DNA of 64,000 nucleotides from Brevibacillus panacihumi W25 (GTDB lineage: Bacteria > Bacillota > Bacilli > Brevibacillales > Brevibacillaceae), in the NCBI RefSeq assembly GCF_000503775.1, contig NZ_KI629785.1:744001-808000 (forward strand), in the 5' to 3' direction. The stretch's first letter is position 1. Each line of letters begins with the position of its first letter. The position numbers and the translations under genes were made by a program. Positions 25,335 to 33,316 of the stretch are shown one piece after another. The notes under the pieces were generated by a model, which saw only the letters and a list, made by a program, of their open reading frames with translations, ran no database searches and had not been told where the DNA came from.

Positions 25335-25775
25335 TTGAATAAATGGTTGCCACTTGGATTGCTCGTCGTTTTTATCTTCATTTTTTTCACATGGCTGACT
25401 CTTCCAACTCCAACAGAAGAGATTGATCTGCAAGATTTCCTTCACACCGATTTTTCCGGGATTAACAAAATGGAAGTCCGTTTCGGTGATGGTAATCGTA
25501 TGGCAATCGAAGAAGCTTCAACCATCAACACGATTGTAGCTACGTTAAAAGGGATAAGATTGAAAAAGCTACACTCACAATCACCTGAATCTGTTGGTTA
25601 TTTATACTATATGGATATATCCAGCGATTCCCAAACTGTTCGGTATAGCAAATTCGTTCATGATGAACATGCGACATACCAATCAATTGGCCCCAAATCT
25701 AAAGAACTCGATGAACTCATCGTAAAAATGGGTCGAGAAAAAATACCAGGACTATTATCTGGAATCGAGTTTTAG
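25335..25775 (+). CDS. Membrane-anchored hypothetical protein
   Basis: A 146-residue protein with one N-terminal membrane anchor (WLPLGLLVVFIFIFFTWLTL) and an extracellular-type soluble domain (KMEVRFGDGNRMAIEEASTI, then VGYLYYMDISSDSQTVRYSK). It starts at TTG 25335 behind GGAGGGG. The layout suits a surface or secreted regulatory protein. The gene ends 63 bases before a signal peptidase gene, now disrupted, in the same direction. Confidence 0.62.
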   Translation: MNKWLPLGLLVVFIFIFFTWLTLPTPTEEIDLQDFLHTDFSGINKMEVRFGDGNRMAIEEASTINTIVATLKGIRLKKLHSQSPESVGYLYYMDISSDSQTVRYSKFVHDEHATYQSIGPKSKELDELIVKMGREKIPGLLSGIEF

Positions 25776-25838
25776 GAACTAGTCACTATTTTAAAGCAAC
25801 CTTCCATTAGCTTGGAAAAAAACGATAAGGTGATACGA

Positions 25839-26072
25839 ATGAAAACAATCTTCCTCCTGTTATCTGTCTTTTTTGCAAGTCTTGCTTCTGTCCAGCCTGA
25901 ACATTCCAAGAGTGTCTTTATTTCTGAAGGTGAGAGTATGGCGCCTACCTTGAAAAATAATGATCGTTTTCTTGTTGACAAAACCTACTACGATTCTCAT
26001 CCTATCCAGCGTGGAGATGTCGTTGTTATTCAGTTAGCAAACAATCGACAGTTCGTGAAAAGGGTCATTGCG
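25839..26072 (+). pseudogene. Signal peptidase I, 5' fragment (split by IS21)
   Basis: The first 78 codons of a type I signal peptidase. An N-terminal hydrophobic anchor (TIFLLLSVFFASLASVQ) is followed by the catalytic-serine box SEGESMAPTLKNNDRFLVDK and the catalytic-lysine region up to FVKRVIA. ATG 25839 follows AAGGTGAT. At 26073 an IS21-family element begins. The frame continues perfectly at 28572 (LPGETIEYK) once the element and one copy of its duplication are removed. The read-through frame ends after three extra codons inside the element. The anchor is unusually short for a bacillal SipS-like protein. Confidence 0.92.
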
Positions 26073-26187
26073 TGTAACTGCTAAACTAAATTCAACAGTA
26101 TCCGCCAAATAGAAATGAACACTTTTTTCTTTCACTTGGTAACCCAGTTAAGCTATGATTACTTGTTCAACATAGCTTGGCTGGGGG

Positions 26188-27759
26188 ATGGGAAAGGTGG
26201 AAAAATTACTGTTGTATCTTCAGGTTCATCAATTAAAAGAGCAAGGATTTAAGGTGGCAGCCATCGCAAGGAAATTGGATCTGTCGAGGAACACGGTCTA
26301 TAAATATCTAGATATGACTTTTGAGGAGGCATCAGATTGGGTCAATTCCCTTGGTAACAGAAGCAAAAAGTTGAATCCCTACCGGGATAGGATTCTCAGT
26401 TGGTTACATGAACATCCAGATCTGTCTTCTTCTCAGGTCGAGGACTGGTTAAAGGAGAAATATCCTTCCATTAAGATTGGAGGAAGCACAGTTCGATCCT
26501 ATGTTAGTGAGCTAAGGGAAATATACCATATTCCGAAAATTGTACATATTCGTGATCACGAAGCAGTGGAGGAGTTGCCAATGGGCCAACAGGCTCAAGT
26601 GGATTGGGGAGAAGTCACGGTTAAAAATATGGAAAAAAAGGACGTGAGATTATACTTCATCACTTTTGTTCTCTCCCACTCCCGTTTCAAGTATGTAGAG
26701 TGGCAAAGCAGACCCTTTACCACAAGGGATGCAATCAGATGCCATGAAAACGCATTCGTATTTTTCGGAGGAATGCCAGAGGAATTGGTTTATGACCAAG
26801 ATCACCTGATCACCGTAAGTGAAAATGCAGGAGACATTATCCTGACGAGTGAATTTCAGTCTTATAAGCAAGAACGTGGATTTCGCCTTTATTTATGCCG
26901 CAAGGCAGATCCGCAAAGTAAGGGCAAGATAGAAAACGTAGTGAAATTCGTGAAAAGAAACTTTGCCAAACACAGGGTTTTCTCCAATATCGATGCATGG
27001 AACGAACGGTCTCTGGCCTGGCTATCACGGACAGGCAATTACAATGTGCACCATACAACAAAAAAGAGACCGGTTGAAGTGCACGCCCTCGAAAAGCAAC
27101 ACTTGAAGCCAGTCTCTCCCCTGCTCTCTTTCGAGAGCAACCGTGGATCCAGTATAACAAGAACTGTCCATAAGGACAATGTGATTAAATATAAATCCAA
27201 TCGGTACTCCCTTCCTTTAGGGACATACCGTCCAAGGGGAGAGAATCAAGTATTTATCGAGATTCATGAAGAGGAACTGATTGTCAGAGCAACTCCGCAA
27301 GGAGAAGTTCTTGCACGACATCGGCTTTGCCACGGAAAAGGAGAGCTTATAAAAAGTAGACAGCACTCACGTGATCGATCTAAAGGGATTCATGCTTATA
27401 AGGAGACCATTATCCGCCAATTTCACGATCAAGAAAAAGCAATGCTGTTTATTCATGAGATAAGCGTTCGGTATCCGAGGTATGTACGTGATCATTTGCA
27501 AATCGTTCAATATGCCATCACCCATTTCCAACCTGATATTGAGGAAGCCTTGGATGTATGTGTAAAAGACCATTTATGGAGTGCAAATGACCTCCGGGAT
27601 GTTGCACAGCACCTTTCCCGACTAAAAGATACCAAGCCCTCCTCAGAACCTCGTTTCGATCAAGCAATACCAAGCAACTTCCGCAACCTCTCCGCATTAC
27701 AAGCCACTTCACCAACGAGGGAAATGGATAAATATTTAAAAATACTAGGGGGCATTTGA
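26188..27759 (+). CDS. istA: IS21-family transposase IstA
   Basis: A 523-residue DDE transposase. An N-terminal helix-turn-helix (VAAIARKLDLSRNTVYKYLD) is followed by the rve integrase core. Catalytic acids can be placed in QAQVDWGEVTV, ELVYDQDHLI and SKGKIENVVKF. It works with the ATPase IstB, whose gene overlaps its last bases. Start ATG 26188 follows GGGGG at a workable distance. No stop or frameshift interrupts it. Confidence 0.95.
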   Translation: MGKVEKLLLYLQVHQLKEQGFKVAAIARKLDLSRNTVYKYLDMTFEEASDWVNSLGNRSKKLNPYRDRILSWLHEHPDLSSSQVEDWLKEKYPSIKIGGSTVRSYVSELREIYHIPKIVHIRDHEAVEELPMGQQAQVDWGEVTVKNMEKKDVRLYFITFVLSHSRFKYVEWQSRPFTTRDAIRCHENAFVFFGGMPEELVYDQDHLITVSENAGDIILTSEFQSYKQERGFRLYLCRKADPQSKGKIENVVKFVKRNFAKHRVFSNIDAWNERSLAWLSRTGNYNVHHTTKKRPVEVHALEKQHLKPVSPLLSFESNRGSSITRTVHKDNVIKYKSNRYSLPLGTYRPRGENQVFIEIHEEELIVRATPQGEVLARHRLCHGKGELIKSRQHSRDRSKGIHAYKETIIRQFHDQEKAMLFIHEISVRYPRYVRDHLQIVQYAITHFQPDIEEALDVCVKDHLWSANDLRDVAQHLSRLKDTKPSSEPRFDQAIPSNFRNLSALQATSPTREMDKYLKILGGI

Positions 27760-28529
27760 CGTTGAACAGCACCGTACAGACCATGCAAAATTACTTCCGC
27801 CATCTTCGGATGGCGGAGACAGCCAATGAACTGCCTGAATTCCTTCGTAAAGCTGAAAAATTCTCTTGGACCTATCAGGAATTTCTAGAAGAACTCTTAA
27901 CCTATGAATTGAAACGGAGAGAAGCAAAAAATGCGGAGAGGAGATTGAAATGGGCCAAGTTTCCCTATCAAAAGACCTTGGATGAATTTCAGATCGATGA
28001 GCAAAAGTCAATCAGTTCCCGCCAAATCAAACAGTTGAAGGAACTGAATTGGCTAGAACAACAGTACAATCTGATCCTTCTTGGTCCTCCAGGAGTGGGC
28101 AAAACCCACATTGCAATTGGACTTGGGTTAGAAGCGATACAAAAGGGTTTTCAAGTTACCTTTTCAACCATGGGAGAGTTGATCCATCTATTGAAAACCC
28201 AAGAGTACCTCACAAAATCACAAACGCAGCTTAAAAGAATAAACGAATCCGATTTGGTCATTATTGATGATCTCATGTATATGGCAATGGATCAAAGGGA
28301 GGCAAACCTATTTTTCCACCTCATAAACAACCTGTATGAACGAAGTTCAATCATATTAACATCCAACAAAGGACCCGAACAGTGGGGAGAATTAATAGGT
28401 GATCAAGGAATTACGACGGCTATATTAGATCGATTGCTTCACAGAGTGGAAGTGATCCAACTAAACGAAGACAGCTACAGAATCAAATACAGGAGCTCTA
28501 TTTTCGGAGAAAAAAGTGTTCAATCTTAA
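27756..28529 (+). CDS. istB: IS21-family helper ATPase IstB
   Basis: A 257-residue AAA+ ATPase with Walker A LGPPGVGKTHIAIG and Walker B LVIIDDLMYM, plus ILTSNKGPEQWGELIGDQGI as sensor region. It regulates the IstA transposase and target choice. Its TTG start overlaps the istA stop by four bases (TTGA), so translation is coupled; a second TTG at 27762 is an alternative. Confidence 0.95.
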   Translation: MTLNSTVQTMQNYFRHLRMAETANELPEFLRKAEKFSWTYQEFLEELLTYELKRREAKNAERRLKWAKFPYQKTLDEFQIDEQKSISSRQIKQLKELNWLEQQYNLILLGPPGVGKTHIAIGLGLEAIQKGFQVTFSTMGELIHLLKTQEYLTKSQTQLKRINESDLVIIDDLMYMAMDQREANLFFHLINNLYERSSIILTSNKGPEQWGELIGDQGITTAILDRLLHRVEVIQLNEDSYRIKYRSSIFGEKSVQS

Positions 28530-28571
28530 TGAGCAAAAAGTGTTCAAAACTACTTGACGGTTACAATTGCG

Positions 28572-28815
28572 TTGCCGGGAGAGACAATTGAATATAAAGA
28601 TGATGTTCTCTACATCAATAAGGAAGCGGTTGACGAACCTTACCTAATCACAGCAAAAAATGAAAGCCAAAAAGAAAATCTCTATCTGACTGAGGATTTC
28701 GGCCCTATAACCATCCCCGAAGAAACCATCTTCGTTTTAGGTGATAATCGTCAAAATAGTTTAGACAGCAGAATGATCGGTCCAATTCCTATCGATCAAA
28801 TAGTTGGCAAGATGA
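28572..28815 (+). pseudogene. Signal peptidase I, middle fragment (between IS21 and IS256)
   Basis: It continues the frame from 26072: LPGETIEYKDDVLYINKEAV, LTEDFGPITIPEETIFVLGD, and the conserved box GDNRQNSLDSRMIGPIP, then IDQIVGKM. At 28816 an IS256-family element begins, and its own bases extend the frame artificially to 28898. The true end lies beyond that element: base 28815 joins 30283 to read TNTLPAN and stop TAA 30303-30305. Rebuilt from 25839-26072, 28572-28815 and 30283-30305, the protein has 166 residues. A terminator follows at 30320. Confidence 0.9.
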
Positions 28816-30274
28816 GGGATTGTAAATTATTTTGTGTAAATGGGTTTTTAAGAAATAAAAAGTCACATCGAAGGCTTTACATGGAGGGGCGGGCATGATA
28901 GGCTCGTTTGCCATGCGATGCATGTTTTTACAGGGATCGCCCAATCGCAAGATCTCATGCCCGCAGAGGCTCCATGTCAAGCCGGCTCAACCGATGGATC
29001 AGGCGGACAGTTCCGCTTGCAATCTGTCTCCAAAATGGATAGCAAGCTGCGATATACATTCTTTCCAACTCCTGACTGGCATAGTCCACTTCTTCGAAGC
29101 CTCAATCGTTGCAAGATAGATGATCTTCCGTAGGGCGTCGTCGGTTGGATAGGCAGTTTTCGTTTTGGTTACTTTGCGGAGTTGACGGTGGTATCCCTCA
29201 ATAATATTTGTGGTATAGATCATCTTACGAATTTCAGCAGGATAGTTAAAATAGGCGGTCAACTCAATCCAGTTATTTTCCCAGGAGCGAATGATAATGG
29301 GATATTTTTTCTCCCATCTCTCTTTAAACGTAGCGAAAGCCACCTCGGCTTCTTCTAATGTAAGAGCTTGATAGACTTTCTTTAAGTCTGCCAAGACTAG
29401 CTTCTCTTCTTTGAAGGGAACATATTTCATTGAATTACGTATCTGGTGGATGACGCATAGTTGAATCTGGGTTCTCGGGAACGCAGCATTAATTGCCTCT
29501 GAAAATCCTGAGAGTCCGTCCTTACACGCGATCAGGATATCTTCTACCCCGCGACTTTTCAACTCCGTACACACATTTAGCCAAAAGCTAGCACTCTCGT
29601 GCTCGCCAATCCAGATACCCAAAATGTCCTTATGTCCTGATACTGTAATGCCTAGAACGCTGTATGCTGCTTTATTGATGATCCGATTATCCTGGCGAAC
29701 TTTAAAATGAATAGCGTCAAGGAATACAATGGGATAAACGCGGTCAAGAGGCCTACATTGCCATTCCGCCACCATTGGCATGATCTTATCCGTTACTTTA
29801 CTGACCATCGCCGCTGACACTTCAATCCCATATAAATCCTTCATGTGTTCCTCGATGTCTCGCGTAGACATTCCTTTCGCATAGAGAGCAATGATTTGCT
29901 CTTCTAAACCATTTGCGGTAGTCTCGTGTTTTTTCACAATATGAGGTTCAAATTCGCCGTTGCGATCGCGAGGCACACGAAGTTCTGTGTTACCAAACTT
30001 CGTTTTCACTGTCTTTTTGCTGTAGCCATTTCGACTATTTCCTGTATGGTCACCGTCGGAACTATGCTTGTTGTAGCCTAAGTGATCATCCATTTCGGCT
30101 TCAAACAACTGCTGGATCGTGTCACGAAACAGGTCCTTCAGCATCACATGGACGTCCTCGATGGTGCGGCAATCCTTTGCTAATTCTTTGATCGTAAGAT
30201 CTCTTTTGTCTTGCATAAATGATCATCTCCTTAATGGAAAGTTTAACCATTTACACAAAACTTTTTACGCTCTC
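28816..30274 (-). mobile_element. IS256-family insertion sequence, complete
   Basis: A 1,459-base element bounded by 28-base imperfect inverted repeats, alike in 22 positions. The shared core TTTTGTGTAAATGG is at 28831-28844 and inverted at 30247-30260. It is flanked by the 8-base direct repeat CAAGATGA (28808-28815 and 30275-30282), the duplication length expected for this family. It carries one intact transposase gene. It inserted into the 3' end of the signal peptidase I gene. Confidence 0.94.
28999..30216 (-). CDS. IS256-family (Mutator-type) transposase
   Basis: A 405-residue transposase with the standard IS256 opening (AEMDDHLGYNKHSSDGDHTG, NSRNGYSKKTVKTKFGNTEL). The DDE acids fall in VFLDAIHFKVR, IACKDGLSGF and FKERWEKKYP, and IHQIRNSMKYV is the conserved C/H-rich region. 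ATG 30216 follows AAGGAGATGATC. The frame is intact. Confidence 0.96.
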   Translation of the reverse strand: MQDKRDLTIKELAKDCRTIEDVHVMLKDLFRDTIQQLFEAEMDDHLGYNKHSSDGDHTGNSRNGYSKKTVKTKFGNTELRVPRDRNGEFEPHIVKKHETTANGLEEQIIALYAKGMSTRDIEEHMKDLYGIEVSAAMVSKVTDKIMPMVAEWQCRPLDRVYPIVFLDAIHFKVRQDNRIINKAAYSVLGITVSGHKDILGIWIGEHESASFWLNVCTELKSRGVEDILIACKDGLSGFSEAINAAFPRTQIQLCVIHQIRNSMKYVPFKEEKLVLADLKKVYQALTLEEAEVAFATFKERWEKKYPIIIRSWENNWIELTAYFNYPAEIRKMIYTTNIIEGYHRQLRKVTKTKTAYPTDDALRKIIYLATIEASKKWTMPVRSWKECISQLAIHFGDRLQAELSA

Positions 30275-30319
30275 CAAGATGACTAACACGTTACCCGCAA
30301 ATTAATCTGGTCTATATGC

Positions 30320-30350
30320 ATCCACGCTCCGTTTAAAGAGCGTGGATTTT
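30320..30350 (+). terminator. Terminator of the split signal peptidase gene
   Basis: ATCCACGCTC at 30320-30329 pairs with GAGCGTGGAT at 30338-30347, followed by Ts. It lies 15 bases after the rebuilt stop codon of the signal peptidase gene. Confidence 0.85.
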
Positions 30351-30365
30351 CGTTCCTAATACGAA

Positions 30366-30743
30366 TCACTTTATAAGTCGAAAATGCTCTACAACAATCA
30401 TTGTGTGGTCGTTTAATTCTACCCCGTCCTTTTTCAGATCATCTTCCCATGCAAAGATATGATCCTTGCGAAAATCTTCATAAGATGAACAGTTTTCGCC
30501 TCTTACCGTTTCATCATCAATTTGACCAAATGGAAGTTCATATTTTTTTGTTATTTCAATGGTACACATGTACTTTCCCTTTTTACTAAAAACCTCTATC
30601 ATTTCTCCTACTTCTGTCGCTTCCGCTGGTAGAGCGTCGTACCAGCATTTCGGTGTGCAGGTTGCTGTTTTCTTTCCCTCCATTATTTGTTCAACCAAGC
30701 GTTCATCGTTCTCATCTCGTCCCCAAAATGTTGTTCGTTTCAT
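30366..30743 (-). CDS. ASCH domain protein
   Basis: A 125-residue protein of the ASCH family, a PUA-like fold thought to bind RNA. Family text includes LVEQIMEGKKTATCTPKCWY, GEMIEVFSKKGKYMCTIEIT and the late EDFRKDHIFAWEDDL. It is cytoplasmic. It stands alone on the minus strand, converging on the signal peptidase remnant; the short gap holds that gene's terminator. Confidence 0.87.
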   Translation of the reverse strand: MKRTTFWGRDENDERLVEQIMEGKKTATCTPKCWYDALPAEATEVGEMIEVFSKKGKYMCTIEITKKYELPFGQIDDETVRGENCSSYEDFRKDHIFAWEDDLKKDGVELNDHTMIVVEHFRLIK

Positions 30744-30943
30744 TTTTTATGCCTCCCCATATGTCTTGTAGCTTCTTCGCTATCTATCATTAATGTACAG
30801 TTTCTCTTTTGTTAAAAACAGTGAAACCTTACTACTCCCAGTTGCGTAGACTTCTTAGGTACCTCTTAAGCCCCAAAATTGGATTTGAGTCTCCCCCCCT
30901 TATCTTGTTAAGCTGGTATCAGAAGAACAGAGGGGGATTTTTT

Positions 30944-31276
30944 ATGCAACGAAAACGCTATCCAATCGAGTTTAAACAACAGCTGGTTCAAGAAGCCCAA
31001 GATGCAGGAAATGCAAGCCAAGTTGCCAGACGGCATGGGATCGATGCGAAAATGTTGTATCGTTGGATACGTGATTCGAAACATGCGGATTGGAAAAACA
31101 CTCCTGCCGAAGCCAAAGCGGTAACGAGTTATACTCCGAGCCCGGGAGAATTTCGTGAATTGGAAACCGAGAATGATCAACTGAAGAAACTACTTGGAGA
31201 AAAGGATTTGGAAATCGCGATCCTCCGTGATCTTGTAAAAAAGGTGAACCCAGCTTATCGGACAAAGTGGAAATAG
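30944..31276 (+). CDS. IS3-family transposase OrfA
   Basis: A 110-residue protein: helix-turn-helix (GNASQVARRHGIDAKMLYRW) followed by a leucine-zipper-like coiled coil (ELETENDQLKKLLGEKDLEI). ATG 30944 follows GAGGGGGA; the longer frame from 30809 has no site. Near its end an A6G run at 31237-31243 permits a -1 slip into the OrfB frame, giving the fused OrfAB transposase. Confidence 0.92.
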   Translation: MQRKRYPIEFKQQLVQEAQDAGNASQVARRHGIDAKMLYRWIRDSKHADWKNTPAEAKAVTSYTPSPGEFRELETENDQLKKLLGEKDLEIAILRDLVKKVNPAYRTKWK

Positions 31277-32196
31277 CCGACAAGTGGATACAGCTGGGGT
31301 ATACAGCCAAATTGGTGCTACGTATTGTCGGCATCCTTGAAGCAACCTACTACTATCGGAAAAATAAGGCCTCTCAAAAGCCACGGGTTTACCATGGAGG
31401 GCGGCCGATCCCTGGTTATTCATTGTCAACGGACGGACAACCTGTCAGTGACGAGCAAATTAAAGAATGGATATCGGAACTGATTGCGGATGAAGAATCT
31501 GCTTATGGCTATCGAAAGCTTACGGTCTGCCTGCGGCGAGATCACCAGTTGATCATCAACAAGAAAAAAGTGTACCGCCTGCTGAAAGAAGAAGGACTTT
31601 TACAACCACAACGAAAAAAGAATAGTCATCATCCCCGGAGGCTTGCCAATAACCGAGAGATCACCGCTCCGAATCAATTGTGGGAGATGGACGTAAAATA
31701 CGGATTTATCGCCGGGGAACATCGTTTCTTTTTCCTGATGAGTCTCATTGACGTCTATGATCGAGCGATCGTAGACTATCATTTTGGTTTGTCATGCGAA
31801 GGAAAACATGCATCTCAGATTCTTCAAAGAGCTTTGTGGAAACGGCAACAATTCGACAACGAGAATCCCCCTGTTATCCGTACGGATAACGGTCCGCAGT
31901 TTATTAGTCATGTATTCGAGGAGGCCTGTCAAAGCTTCCGAACCGTTCACGAACGAATTCCTCCAAAGACGCCAAACAAAAACGCTCACATTGAGTCCTT
32001 TCACAGCGTTTTGGAGAAAGAATGTTTGCAGCGGAATGAATTTCAGAGCTATCAAGAAGCCTATGAAACCGTGACAAACTATCTGCTCTTTTACAATCAG
32101 CGCCGGATTCACGGAAGCTTGTACGATTTATCACCTGTAGAATTTGGTAAAGCTTTTACCCTGCAACGCATTACACCATTTGTTGTGAAAGTGTAG
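31267..32196 (+). CDS. IS3-family transposase OrfB (DDE integrase)
   Basis: A 309-residue rve-domain protein. Catalytic acids are in LWEMDVKYGF, VIRTDNGPQF and KNAHIESFHSVLEKE. Its frame is open back to the A6G slip site in OrfA (KGEPSLSDKVEIADKW), so the natural product is a fusion made by frameshifting. The frame is intact, so the element may be active. The outer ends are not obvious. Confidence 0.93.
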   Translation: MEIADKWIQLGYTAKLVLRIVGILEATYYYRKNKASQKPRVYHGGRPIPGYSLSTDGQPVSDEQIKEWISELIADEESAYGYRKLTVCLRRDHQLIINKKKVYRLLKEEGLLQPQRKKNSHHPRRLANNREITAPNQLWEMDVKYGFIAGEHRFFFLMSLIDVYDRAIVDYHFGLSCEGKHASQILQRALWKRQQFDNENPPVIRTDNGPQFISHVFEEACQSFRTVHERIPPKTPNKNAHIESFHSVLEKECLQRNEFQSYQEAYETVTNYLLFYNQRRIHGSLYDLSPVEFGKAFTLQRITPFVVKV

Positions 32197-32220
32197 TGTG
32201 GCAAAGGATTGCAGAACGAT

Positions 32221-32333
32221 CCCTACTTCAACCTAGCTGACAAGCAGAAAGGAAACCGTCTGGGGTCAAGTGATCTCCTTGACGCTAGACGGTTTCCTTT
32301 CTAGACTCCGACTCCAAGGTGGTTGAAGTAGGG
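32221..32333. repeat. Nested palindromic element (MITE-like hairpin)
   Basis: Outer arms CCCTACTTCAACC (32221-32233) and GGTTGAAGTAGGG (32321-32333) enclose inner arms AAAGGAAACCGTC (32248-32260) and GACGGTTTCCTTT (32288-32300), with TCAAG/CTTGA at the tip. All arm pairs are perfect. The 113-base unit can fold into one long hairpin. It has no coding capacity and could be a miniature inverted-repeat element or the end structure of the neighbouring IS3 element. Confidence 0.65.
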
Positions 32334-32796
32334 AAGAAGGAAGAATCATATGAAAATGCGAGAATAAGGGAGAAAGACTCTAATTTTGAGGGGTTAAACC
32401 GCTCTTTTGTTATGTTTTTGTCGATTAACATTTTCCACAGTGGGTTAAATGTAAACACTATTGTATACCTCCCTATTATTAAGCAAACCTTGTCGGTGTA
32501 AATGTTTGATAGTCATTCCTGCTAGTCTACGATGTTATCTGCTCTGCCTTGGGGTGGGCTGATAATACGGCCCTGAACTTAGGAGAAATAGGTCAGCAGA
32601 AACGACATATTACCTAGCAAGAATCCCGCTGATCATGAAAGTTTCAGCGGGATTCTCTGGGTATCAGCGTTAAGTAAACTTGTGCTTGCTCATCATATGG
32701 GAACCTAGCATCTTTAATGCCTCAATCATAGCAGCGCCCCCATTTCTGCGTTGCCCAGTACTTCGTCAGCCTTTTGTAACCTCTCATAAAGCAGTT
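32334..32796. other. Intergenic stretch with a hairpin, no intact gene
   Basis: No convincing gene is seen in these 460 bases. A plus-strand frame to 32501 ends in a hydrophobic stretch (NRSFVMFLSINIFHSGLNVN) that might be a membrane-protein fragment. A 13-base perfect inverted repeat, AGAATCCCGCTGA at 32620-32632 and TCAGCGGGATTCT at 32644-32656, lies near the right end without a T-run. Confidence 0.4.
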
Positions 32797-33280
32797 GCAA
32801 AAGTTCCTCTAAAGCACTTACAACCAGAAACTTAGTTGCTTTGTCCGGCATATCTCAGTCTTATATATCTCATGTCGAGAGTGGCAGAAAAGGCATACCC
32901 TCCCCAGACATACTGAAAAAACTCTCTACAGCACTCGAAGTACCCTATATTGAAATGATGGATATGGCAGGGTTACTACCTGAAGAAATTAAAGAAAGTG
33001 AGGAATACAAAAGGGTTACCCATTTAAAGAAACTCTCAGAAGATTATATTGAAGCAACCGTACGACTGGACTAGATCAGCAGCTAGAAGAAAGCAATAAG
33101 GCAGTAGAAGAATCGCAATTTGAAATACAATCACTTGAAGCGTATTACAAGAACCCAGCACTTGATCTACTTGATTTCCTTAACTTCCCATTCATTACTT
33201 ACAAAGATTAACAGCTTACTGCGGAAGACCGACAGCGAATTATGGACATGCTCCGATTAATGTTTCCTGATCGCAAATAG
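32797..33280 (+). pseudogene. XRE-family phage/ICE-type repressor, decayed
   Basis: The helix-turn-helix reads ALTTRNLVALSGISQSYISH, then VESGRKGIPSPDILKKLSTA and EVPYIEMMDMAGLL, a Cro/CI-type domain. The N-terminal methionine region is lost behind a stop near 32788. The first frame ends at 33074, and the C-terminal text continues in another frame (QLEESNKAVEESQFEIQSLE, then FLNFPFITYKD, stop, QLTAEDRQRIMDMLRLMFPD). One frameshift and one nonsense change are thus visible. Repressors of this type usually sit next to the integrase of an integrated element, as here. Confidence 0.75.
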
Positions 33281-33316
33281 AAGCTACAGATCAATTAATA
33301 ATGGGAGGTTCTATAT

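Larger units (their letters stand above)
26073..28565 (+). mobile_element. IS21-family insertion sequence, complete
   Basis: A 2,493-base element with ends TGTAAC and GTTACA, flanked by the 6-base direct repeat ATTGCG (26067-26072 and 28566-28571). It carries istA and istB in the usual order. The subterminal sequence AAAAAGTGTTC occurs twice at the right end (28511-28521, 28535-28546) and in inverted form near the left end (26115-26125), the multiple-repeat end structure of IS21 elements. It has inserted into the signal peptidase I gene. Both genes look intact, so it may still move. Confidence 0.94.

Noticed and set aside
32719-32851. Minus-strand 41-codon frame starting MPDKATKFLVVSALEELLQL
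   Set aside because: It overlaps the repressor remnant and has no ribosome site; kept out although the text looks protein-like.
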